A stretch of 7,915 bases of DNA from Flavobacteriales bacterium (GTDB lineage Bacteria; Bacteroidota; Bacteroidia; Flavobacteriales; UBA7430). The notes beneath the pieces are model-generated. The model was not told where the DNA came from. It saw only the letters and a list, made by a program, of their open reading frames with translations, and made no database searches. This document shows, in pieces, positions 1 through 5,238 of the stretch; position 1 is the stretch's first letter; every line of letters begins with the position of its first letter. The translations under genes and the position numbers were made by a program. Location: assembly GCA_024959975.1 (NCBI GenBank), contig JANXFM010000002.1, forward strand, positions 1 to 7,915, in the 5' to 3' direction.

Positions 1-848
1 GAGATGTGCTTGAACAATCAAATTATCCCTTGATCCAGCAAGTTAATAAAGACTTAGGTAGAGTTCAGGCTTTTGCGCGTCCTATCAATTTCTTTTATTT
101 AACAAAAGGCGCTAGAAGCAGGATTGAACAACAGGGAGCTAATTTTATAGTGCTCAATTCTGATTTACAATTTACGAAACAAGAGTTGGAGGCAGAGATT
201 GAGAATCATCCAGAACGCTTTAGTCCGAATGTATTACTTCGGCCTTTGTTTAAAGAATTGTTACTGCCTAATTTAGCGATGATCGGTGGTGGAGCGGAAG
301 TAAATTATTGGATGCAATTAAAATCTACTTTTGCGGTCAATAAAATCACATATCCTATTTTACTATTGCGGAACTCAGCACTTATCGTAAGTGATGTTTT
401 GACTCATAAAATTCAAAAAATAGGATTTAAAACTTCCGACTTTTTTTCCAAAGAAGAGGTCTTGCATAAACGCTTTATAGATCTTAATAAAGAAGGGGAT
501 ATCGGGGTTGAGCATGAGAAAAAACAGTTGGAAGCAATATTTGATTCACTAAGCGATAGAGTTCAAGACAAAGGTTTGCAGATGAGTATTTTGGCTGAAA
601 AGAAGAAACAGCTTAAATCTTTAAGTAAAATGGAGCAAAAGTTACGCAAAGGCGAAAAGCTCAAACACCAAACTTCCTTAGCCCAAATATCCAAAATAAA
701 AGGAAAATTATTTCCAAACAACACACTTCAAGAGCGATACGATAATATTATTCCGTTTTATTTGAATTATGGCGAATCCTTTATTGATCTGTTGAAAAAG
801 GAATTGAATCCTTTGGAGCAAAAATTTACACTATTTATCGATCAATAA
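1..848 (+). CDS. bshC: Bacillithiol synthase BshC, 3' part (5' end outside window)
   Basis: BshC is the putative cysteine-adding enzyme that completes bacillithiol from glucosaminyl-malate, acting in the cytoplasm after BshA and BshB. The open frame is already running at the window edge (whole codons from base 3) and ends with TAA at 846-848. About 281 residues are visible, against roughly 530 for the family, so about the N-terminal half is missing. The visible part begins with an FARPINFFYL-type segment, then GGGAEVNYWMQLK, which matches the conserved Gx-G-x-E-x-x-Y-W-x-Q-L-K region of BshC, then PILLLRNSALIV. After that comes a long, Lys/Glu-rich coiled-coil-like stretch and a C-terminal YDNIIPFYLNYG/FIDLLKKELNPLEQ tail, as expected for the BshC coiled-coil domain. 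The TAA stop lies inside a perfect palindrome (843-874). The C-terminus looks complete despite the adjacent accessory island. Identification is by motif recognition and is confident. Confidence 0.9.
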   Translation, partial: DVLEQSNYPLIQQVNKDLGRVQAFARPINFFYLTKGARSRIEQQGANFIVLNSDLQFTKQELEAEIENHPERFSPNVLLRPLFKELLLPNLAMIGGGAEVNYWMQLKSTFAVNKITYPILLLRNSALIVSDVLTHKIQKIGFKTSDFFSKEEVLHKRFIDLNKEGDIGVEHEKKQLEAIFDSLSDRVQDKGLQMSILAEKKKQLKSLSKMEQKLRKGEKLKHQTSLAQISKIKGKLFPNNTLQERYDNIIPFYLNYGESFIDLLKKELNPLEQKFTLFIDQ

Positions 849-874
849 CCTAGGGTTTTAACCCTAGGTTATTG
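843..874. repeat. Perfect palindrome P1 downstream of transposase, overlapping bshC stop
   Basis: Arms caataacctagggtt (843-857) and aaccctaggttattg (860-874) are exact reverse complements around a TT centre. The left arm contains the bshC stop codon. Its inner 20 bases, cctagggttttaaccctagg (849-868), differ by one base from the core of the palindrome at 1415-1434. Neither strand has a T-run after the stem, so it does not look like a classical intrinsic terminator, although a hairpin between two convergent genes could still limit read-through or protect the mRNA 3' end. A REP-like or IS200-like end is the preferred reading because of the transposase gene between the two copies. Confidence 0.85.
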
Positions 875-896
875 AGCATACCCTCGGCTAGCTTGT

Positions 897-1277
897 TTAT
901 TTGGTTTTATGGTGTCTTTTTTGCCACATGATATAATTGTAAACGGTATCCAAATTTAATTTACTCACAGAGAAAACTCCATACCCTCTCTGCCATTGAA
1001 AATGAAATGAGCTTTTGTAAATGTTGTTAACCCAAAATGAGGATGCTCCTTTTAATTGTTTGATGGTGTCAGAAATTGAATTCTGTAAATTTTGATAATA
1101 CAAAATATGGATATGATCCGGCATTCCATTGATAATAATGGGAATGCATTTTTGTTTTTCTAATTGCTCTATAATTTGGGCGTATAGCTTTTGCTCCAAA
1201 GTATCATCAATTAAGGGTTCTCTGTATTTTGTTGAAAATACAACGTGTAGGACGACATTATTATAAGATTGTGGCAT
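897..1277 (-). CDS. IS200-like / REP-associated tyrosine (Y1 HUH) transposase, C-terminally short
   Basis: The product is a 126-residue single-domain HUH endonuclease of the Y1 (TnpA_REP/IS200) family, which cuts and joins single-stranded DNA through a covalent 5'-phosphotyrosine. The N-terminus reads VVLHVVFSTKYRE, the typical first beta strand. The metal-binding HUH motif is PDHIHIL, with His55 and His57. WQRGYGVFSVS at about 95-105 is the family signature, and the likely nucleophile is Tyr115 in VYNYIMWQKRHH. From memory, Bacteroidota relatives run to about 145-155 residues and carry a further tail ending near YDERYxW. This protein stops at HHKTK, and the DNA after the stop does not encode that tail. 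The core active site is therefore intact while the tail is missing. The gene converges on bshC and diverges from trhO. No TnpB gene is nearby. It could be an active RAYT, an IS200-like relic or a domesticated enzyme. Confidence 0.85.
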   Translation of the reverse strand: MPQSYNNVVLHVVFSTKYREPLIDDTLEQKLYAQIIEQLEKQKCIPIIINGMPDHIHILYYQNLQNSISDTIKQLKGASSFWVNNIYKSSFHFQWQRGYGVFSVSKLNLDTVYNYIMWQKRHHKTK

Positions 1278-1349
1278 GAAATTATTGTATTAATGATGTA
1301 TAAAAATACAACAATTTACATAACTCACTTCATTAATCTTTGATTTAAA

Positions 1350-1460
1350 CCCAAGGTTAAGGAAGTACACTCAAGGTTAAAGGGGGCATGCCTAAGGGTA
1401 AGAAGCGACGTAAACCTAGGGTTTAAACCCTAGGTTTACGAGAGCCATATTCAAGGTAGA
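1350..1460 (+). repeat. Degenerate ~11-nt repeat array with ~20-nt phasing
   Basis: Related 11-mers occur at 1350-1360 (cccaaggttaa), 1370-1380 (ctcaaggttaa), 1391-1401 (cctaagggtaa), 1428-1438 (ccctaggttta, the right arm of palindrome P2) and 1450-1460 (ttcaaggtaga, weak). An inverted copy at 1411-1421 is the left arm of P2. Start-to-start distances are 20, 21, 20, 17 and 22 nt, close to two helical turns. The first two copies are the best pair: acYcaaggttaaRg matches at 12 of 14 positions. The array lies between the transposase start and the trhO start, so it may be an operator or transposase binding site, or decayed REP arms. The function is unknown. Confidence 0.5.
1409..1440. repeat. Perfect 32-bp palindrome P2 upstream of transposase and trhO
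   Basis: Arms cgtaaacctagggttt (1409-1424) and aaaccctaggtttacg (1425-1440) are exact reverse complements with no spacer. The 20-base core cctagggtttaaaccctagg (1415-1434) is nearly identical to the core of P1 at 849-868. No T-run immediately follows the stem on either strand, which argues against an intrinsic terminator. It lies 132 bp upstream of the transposase start and 82 bp upstream of trhO. Each copy contains two CCTAGG hexamers. It could act as a hairpin transposition or recognition site, or as a dimeric-protein operator. Confidence 0.85.
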
Positions 1461-1482
1461 TTTATGGCAGGTGTTTTTTTTG

Positions 1483-1490
1483 TAAATTTG
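1483..1490 (+). promoter_or_regulatory. Candidate Bacteroidota -7 promoter box for trhO
   Basis: The sequence taaatttg is an exact match to the Bacteroidota sigma-A -7 consensus TAnnTTTG, and it lies 31 nt upstream of the trhO ATG. I do not see a convincing TTG/TTTG -33 element 17-23 nt further upstream, so the assignment rests on the -7 box and its position only. It is downstream of palindrome P2, which would leave the palindrome and repeat array upstream of the start of transcription. Confidence 0.4.
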
Positions 1491-1521
1491 CAGTAGTTTT
1501 AACTTTAAACATTAGTATAGC

Positions 1522-2553
1522 ATGCAACTGTACAATAAATTAAGTGCGAAAGAAAGATCTGCTTTAATCGATGAAGCGGGCAAGGATCGCCTTACCATTT
1601 CTTTTTACCAATATGCTAAGATTGGTAATCCTCAAGTTTTTAGAGATACATTGTTTGTCAAGTGGGAATCTTTGGATATGCTTGGACGTATTTACGTTGC
1701 CAATGAAGGGATTAACGCACAGTTGTCACTTCCGGCAGATAATTTTAATGCATTTAAGGAACACTTAGATACCATCTCGTTTTTAAATGATATTCGGTTG
1801 AATATTGCCAGAGAGCAAGATAATAAGTCATTCTTAAAACTTAAGGTAAAAGTTAGGGACAAGATTGTAGCTGATGGTTTAGATGATGATACTTTTGATG
1901 TAACGGATATTGGAGTTCATCTTAAAGCAGAAAGTTTTAACAAAATCATCGATGACCCCAACACTGTTCTCATAGATATGCGTAATCACTATGAGACGGA
2001 AATTGGGCATTTTAAAAATGCAGTTACTCCTGATGTAGATACTTTTAGAGAGTCTTTGCCTATTATTGAGGACGATCTGAAGGAGCATAAAGATGATAAG
2101 AATCTTGTTATGTACTGTACCGGAGGAATTCGTTGTGAAAAAGCAAGTGCTTATTTTAAGCACAAAGGATTTAAAAAAGTTTATCAATTAGAGGGTGGTA
2201 TTATTGAATATGCCCGTCAGATTGAAGTTGATGGACTAGAAAATAAATTCCGAGGTAAAAATTTCGTTTTTGACGAACGTAGGGGTGAACGTATTTCAGA
2301 TGATATTATCTCAAATTGCCATCAGTGTGCTAAACCTTGTGATACGCATTCGAACTGTGCTAATGTAGCTTGTAATTTATTGTTTATACAATGTGAATCC
2401 TGTAAGGAAGCAACGGATAACTGTTGTTCCACAGCTTGTAAAGATATTGTTAGTTTACCTTTTGAAGATCAGAAAACACTTCGTAAAGGGAATCCAAATA
2501 GTAATAAGATTTTTAATAAAGGGAGGTCTGAAAATTTGATTTTCAAGAAATAA
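1522..2553 (+). CDS. trhO: tRNA uridine(34) hydroxylase, rhodanese family (TrhO/YceA)
   Basis: TrhO hydroxylates the wobble uridine U34 of certain tRNAs to 5-hydroxyuridine in an oxygen-dependent reaction, the first step toward cmo5U or mo5U. The 343-residue protein has the expected family length. An N-terminal acylphosphatase-like domain contains GRIYVANEGINAQLS (about 55-69). A central rhodanese domain (about 135-235) has the loop CTGGIRC, with candidate catalytic Cys199 and a second conserved Cys205. The C-terminal region at 266-306 has ten cysteines, including CHQC, CESC and CC pairs, and matches the Cys-rich tail of the family, probably metal-binding. The ATG at 1522 gives the usual N-terminus (MQLYNKLSAKER). 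A -7 box lies upstream at 1483. A 100-bp gap separates it from paaA on the same strand, so co-transcription is possible but not obvious. Assignment is confident. Confidence 0.92.
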   Translation: MQLYNKLSAKERSALIDEAGKDRLTISFYQYAKIGNPQVFRDTLFVKWESLDMLGRIYVANEGINAQLSLPADNFNAFKEHLDTISFLNDIRLNIAREQDNKSFLKLKVKVRDKIVADGLDDDTFDVTDIGVHLKAESFNKIIDDPNTVLIDMRNHYETEIGHFKNAVTPDVDTFRESLPIIEDDLKEHKDDKNLVMYCTGGIRCEKASAYFKHKGFKKVYQLEGGIIEYARQIEVDGLENKFRGKNFVFDERRGERISDDIISNCHQCAKPCDTHSNCANVACNLLFIQCESCKEATDNCCSTACKDIVSLPFEDQKTLRKGNPNSNKIFNKGRSENLIFKK

Positions 2554-2653
2554 TAAAAATAGATACGGATTAAATATTTAAGAGCATTTTTTTTCTGAAC
2601 TTTGTTCTATAAATAATTAGATATTTAATTCATGATTATTAACAGTAAATAAA

Positions 2654-3583
2654 ATGGTAGTAGAAGAATTAGAAGTTCTTTTTCAAGAACGTATTGATGC
2701 AAATGAAAAAATAGAACCCAGGGATTATATGCCGGATGCATATCGTGAGCATTTAATTCGGCAAATGTCACAACACGCACATTCTGAAGTTATAGGAATG
2801 CAACCTGAAGGTAATTGGATTACCAGAGCGCCCAGTTTGAGGGCTAAGAAGATTTTATTGGCTAAGGTTCAAGATGAGGCAGGGCATGGGTTATATATTT
2901 ACAGTGCGACTGAAACACTAGGAATTACACGTGATGAGTTAATTGAAAAATTACACCAAGGTAAAGCCAAGTACGCAAGTATTTTTAATTATCCTGCTTT
3001 AACCTGGGCTGATATGGGAGCTATAGGCTGGCTTGTAGATGGTGCAGCAATTACCAATCAGGTTTCTTTGCAGAAAACATCTTATGGGCCTTATTCTCGT
3101 TCTATGGTTAAGATTTGTAAGGAGGAAAGTTTTCATCAGCGACAAGGGTATGAGGTTATAGCTGCTATGGCTAAAGGAACTCCTGAGCAAAAAGAAATGG
3201 CTCAAGATGCTTTGAACCGTTTTTGGTGGCCCTCATTAATGATGTTCGGACCTCATGATAGTGCTTCACCTCGTACAGGTAATGCGATGAAATGGAAAAT
3301 TAAGCGAGAGTCTAATGACGTTTTAAGACAACGCTTTATTGATAAAACAGTTTCTCAGGCAGCGTTAATTGGTCTTACCATTCCGGATTCGGATTTGAAA
3401 TGGAATGAAGAGCGTGGCTCATATGATTTTGGTGAAATTGATTGGGATGAATTCTGGTCTGTAGTAAAAGGTGGTGGGCCTTGCAATCTGAAAAGATTAA
3501 ATCACCACAAAAAAGCACATAAAGATGGAGCTTGGGTAAGAAAAGCAGCAGTAGCATATGCTAAAAAATATTCAAATAAATAA
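2654..3583 (+). CDS. paaA: 1,2-phenylacetyl-CoA epoxidase catalytic subunit PaaA
   Basis: PaaA is the diiron oxygenase subunit of the ring 1,2-phenylacetyl-CoA epoxidase, which uses O2 and electrons from PaaE to epoxidise the aromatic ring of phenylacetyl-CoA. The 309-residue length matches the family. Two ferritin-like iron-ligand motifs are visible: E75-x-x-H78 in KVQDEAGHGLYIY and E158-x-x-H161 in CKEESFHQRQGYE. The segments MSQHAHSEVIGMQPEGNWI and RFWWPSLMMFGPHDS, and the C-terminal WVRKAAVAYAKKY, are typical of PaaA. The active site therefore looks intact. The ATG at 2654 begins MVVEELEVLFQERID. It is the first gene of a tight paaABCD cluster, with paaB starting 4 nt after its stop. A poor -7-like box (gaactttg at 2597-2604) lies upstream, and I see no clear operator for a PaaR/PaaX-type regulator. 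Confidence 0.96.
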   Translation: MVVEELEVLFQERIDANEKIEPRDYMPDAYREHLIRQMSQHAHSEVIGMQPEGNWITRAPSLRAKKILLAKVQDEAGHGLYIYSATETLGITRDELIEKLHQGKAKYASIFNYPALTWADMGAIGWLVDGAAITNQVSLQKTSYGPYSRSMVKICKEESFHQRQGYEVIAAMAKGTPEQKEMAQDALNRFWWPSLMMFGPHDSASPRTGNAMKWKIKRESNDVLRQRFIDKTVSQAALIGLTIPDSDLKWNEERGSYDFGEIDWDEFWSVVKGGGPCNLKRLNHHKKAHKDGAWVRKAAVAYAKKYSNK

Positions 3584-3587
3584 TGAG

Positions 3588-3884
3588 ATGAGCGAATCAA
3601 AAGATACACAAGGAGAATTATGGGAAGTGTTTCTCCAAACAAAAAAAGGACTTCCTTTTAAGCATGCAGGTTCTGTGCATGCTTATGATAAAGAAATGGC
3701 TATTCAGAATGCCCGTGATTTATATACAAGACGTGGTGAAGGTAGAGGTATGTGGGTGGTTCCTGCAAATGCAATTGTTGCAGTAGATCCTTCGGATGAT
3801 AGTAGTTTCTTTGATCCGGCAGATGATAAAGTTTATCGTCACCCAACTTTTTATGAATTACCTGAAGGGATTAAAAACATGTAA
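3588..3884 (+). CDS. paaB: 1,2-phenylacetyl-CoA epoxidase subunit PaaB
   Basis: PaaB is a small non-catalytic subunit that bridges PaaA-PaaC heterodimers in the epoxidase complex. The protein is 98 residues, matching the ~95-residue family. Conserved blocks are LWEVFLQTKKG, FKHAGSVHAYD, NARDLYTRRGEG, MWVVP and the C-terminal YRHPTFYELPEG. I chose the ATG at 3588, giving MSESKDTQ. An in-frame ATG at 3558 would add ten residues and overlap the paaA 3' end, with no family support. Its start is 4 nt after the paaA stop and its stop is 2 nt before paaC, so translational coupling within one mRNA is likely. Confidence 0.95.
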   Translation: MSESKDTQGELWEVFLQTKKGLPFKHAGSVHAYDKEMAIQNARDLYTRRGEGRGMWVVPANAIVAVDPSDDSSFFDPADDKVYRHPTFYELPEGIKNM

Positions 3885-3886
3885 GT

Positions 3887-4642
3887 ATGGAGCTATTAGA
3901 CCTATCTAGATTTTGCATGCGATTGGGCGATAGTTGCCTGATCATGGCACACCGTCAATCTGAAATGTGTAGTAAAGGACCATTTCTTGAAGAAGATATA
4001 GCACAAACTAATCTGGGTTTAGACTTATTAGGTCAGGCCGAAGCTTTGTTGATCTATGCAGCTGAACTTGAAGGTAAAGGTAGAACGGCAGATGATTTAG
4101 TTTATAAAAGACCAGAGCGTGGTTTTTACAATTTTATGCTTGCCGAACAGCCTAATACAGACTTTGCCTTTGCCGTTGTTCGTCAGTATATTATGACTTT
4201 ATACTTAAGTAGAGTATATGAAACTCTTGCTAAAGTGGATGACGAAACACTTTCTGGTATTGCTGCAAAAGCAGTTAAGGAGATTGCTTATCACCAACGT
4301 CACCTAGGAATGTGGATAAAGCGTTTAGGTGAAGGCACTGAAGAAAGTCATGAGCGTATTCAAACCGCAATTAATGAACTTTGGATGTTTGTAGGGGAGC
4401 TATACGAAGAAGATGAATTGGATCTTAAAATGCAGGAAGCCGGTTATGCTATTTCGGGTGAAGCGATGAAAGCTTATTTGATGGCAAACATAAGTTCTCA
4501 TTTAACTGAAGTGACCCTTTCAGTCCCTAAATCTGTATACATGACTACGGGAAGCAAAAAAGGAATTCATACTGAATATTTAGGGTATATACTTGCTGAG
4601 ATGCAATATCTACAACGTGCGTATCCGGATGCTAAATGGTAA
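3887..4642 (+). CDS. paaC: 1,2-phenylacetyl-CoA epoxidase subunit PaaC
   Basis: PaaC is the structural ferritin-like partner of PaaA; family members lack the full catalytic diiron site but are needed for the oxygenase complex. The 251-residue length is normal (about 248 in E. coli). Diagnostic stretches are LGDSCLIMAHRQSEMC and GPFLEEDIAQTNLGLDLLGQ near the N-terminus, KEIAYHQRHLGMWIKRLGEGT at about 131-151, and the near-invariant C-terminus HTEYLGYILAEMQYLQRAYP. The start is 2 nt after the paaB stop. The end overlaps the upstream candidate start of paaD by 7 nt, which fits a single operon with coupled translation. Confidence 0.95.
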   Translation: MELLDLSRFCMRLGDSCLIMAHRQSEMCSKGPFLEEDIAQTNLGLDLLGQAEALLIYAAELEGKGRTADDLVYKRPERGFYNFMLAEQPNTDFAFAVVRQYIMTLYLSRVYETLAKVDDETLSGIAAKAVKEIAYHQRHLGMWIKRLGEGTEESHERIQTAINELWMFVGELYEEDELDLKMQEAGYAISGEAMKAYLMANISSHLTEVTLSVPKSVYMTTGSKKGIHTEYLGYILAEMQYLQRAYPDAKW

Positions 4643-5139
4643 GTGAGATGTCTCAAGCGCAGGAAAAAGAACTTATTTGTCAATATTTGTCTGAAATTTC
4701 AGATCCTGAAATTCCTGTGATAAATATTGTTGAGATGGGTATGGTAAGAGGAGTGCTTTTTCGTGAATCAAAACTTGAAATATTATTATCTCCTACTTAT
4801 AGTGGTTGCCCGGCCATGGATATGATTGATCATCTGGTTAAGGAGAAGCTACAGAGTAAAGGCTATGATTCTGTAGAGATTACTTTAGTTTATAAGCCGG
4901 CCTGGACAACAGATTGGATGAGTGATGAAACAAAAGAGAAGCTTAGGGCGTATGGGATTGCACCTCCCGTAGGGAAGGCTACATCTAAAAAGGGGCTCTT
5001 AAATGAAGATCCTGTTTTTTGCCCTCAATGCGGATCAAAGAATACTGAAATAGAAAGTATGTTTGGTTCTACAGCTTGTAAAGCTCTATATCTTTGTAAA
5101 GATTGTTTGGAGCCTTTCGATTATTTTAAATGTATTTGA
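4636..5139 (+). CDS. paaD: Phenylacetate pathway MIP18-family maturation protein PaaD
   Basis: PaaD is required in vivo for phenylacetyl-CoA epoxidase activity and is thought to assist assembly of an iron or Fe-S centre, possibly in PaaE or PaaA; the exact role is unsettled. The protein is 167 residues. The N-terminal MIP18/DUF59 domain shows SDPEIPVINIVEMGMVRGV (about 22-40) and TYSGCPAMDMI with Cys58. A C-terminal zinc-ribbon-like module carries Cys129, Cys132, Cys148, Cys154 and Cys157, with a final Cys166. The sequence KPAWTTDWMS is also a PaaD hallmark. The ATG at 4636 overlaps paaC by 7 nt; an in-frame ATG at 4648 (MSQAQEKEL) just after the paaC stop is an equally credible start. It is the last gene of the paaABCD cluster. 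Confidence 0.93.
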   Translation: MVSEMSQAQEKELICQYLSEISDPEIPVINIVEMGMVRGVLFRESKLEILLSPTYSGCPAMDMIDHLVKEKLQSKGYDSVEITLVYKPAWTTDWMSDETKEKLRAYGIAPPVGKATSKKGLLNEDPVFCPQCGSKNTEIESMFGSTACKALYLCKDCLEPFDYFKCI

Positions 5140-5238
5140 TGACTACAAATTTCGAATAAGCGGCCCCTAATCATTGATTTTTTTGTAATATGTGTTTTGG
5201 ATTAAGAATTTTTATTTTGTTACCCAACAGAAAATAAT
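5140..5238. other. Intergenic gap between paaD and usp, no clear signal
   Basis: This 99-bp AT-rich gap separates the paa cluster from the stress-protein/antiporter pair. A 7-base TATTTTG at 5213-5219 is one base short of the -7 consensus, and the nearest TTG (5197-5199) is too close to act as -33. A very short inverted repeat, aatca/tgatt (5169-5179), followed by seven T's (5178-5184) has a one-base loop and is not a convincing terminator. A promoter for usp probably lies here, but I cannot place it. Confidence 0.3.

Larger units (their letters stand above)
843..1440 (-). mobile_element. Candidate palindrome-bounded RAYT/IS200-like unit
   Basis: A 598-bp unit consists of palindrome P1, the Y1 transposase gene on the minus strand and palindrome P2. 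The two palindromes share a 20-base core with one difference. Next to each palindrome, on its inner side, lies a related short motif in inverted orientation: ccgagggta read on the minus strand at 887-879, and cctaagggta on the plus strand at 1391-1400. That inverted layout is closer to REP-RAYT or REPIN architecture than to canonical IS200/IS605 elements, whose end hairpins are not mutually inverted. No target-site duplication is visible, and none is expected for this transposase class. The outer boundaries are inferred from the palindromes, and mobility is not shown. Confidence 0.45.

Noticed and set aside
1284..1315. ttgtatt/aatacaa inverted repeat upstream of the transposase as an operator
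   Set aside because: Only 7 bp, A/T-dominated, with a 13-nt spacer; such pairs are expected by chance in this composition.
843..1440. CCCTAGG/TTTAGGG-like motifs read as telomere-type repeats
   Set aside because: They occur as two palindromes and a few degenerate single units, not tandem arrays, and the gene content is bacterial.
1340..1460. CRISPR array
   Set aside because: The repeat units are about 11 nt, degenerate and partly inverted, and spacing is too short for spacers; no cas genes are nearby.
1464..1496. Ten-codon ORF starting at ATG 1464
   Set aside because: It is very short and overlaps the probable -7 promoter box of trhO; nothing supports its translation.
1879..2187. Open frame of about 100 codons on the minus strand inside trhO
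   Set aside because: It is antisense to a confidently identified gene, has no recognisable motifs, and is low-complexity Ile/Phe/Asn/Ser-rich, as expected for a shadow frame in AT-rich DNA.
2570..2594. ttaaatatttaa palindrome followed by eight T's as a trhO terminator
   Set aside because: The stem would be entirely A/T and only 12 nt including the loop, so a stable hairpin is not credible.
2999..3205. Minus-strand open frame inside paaA (and a similar one at 3375-3557)
   Set aside because: Both are shadows of the well-conserved paaA gene with no family resemblance.
5169..5184. aatca/tgatt inverted repeat plus T-run as a paaD terminator
   Set aside because: A 5-bp arm with a one-base loop cannot form a normal terminator hairpin.
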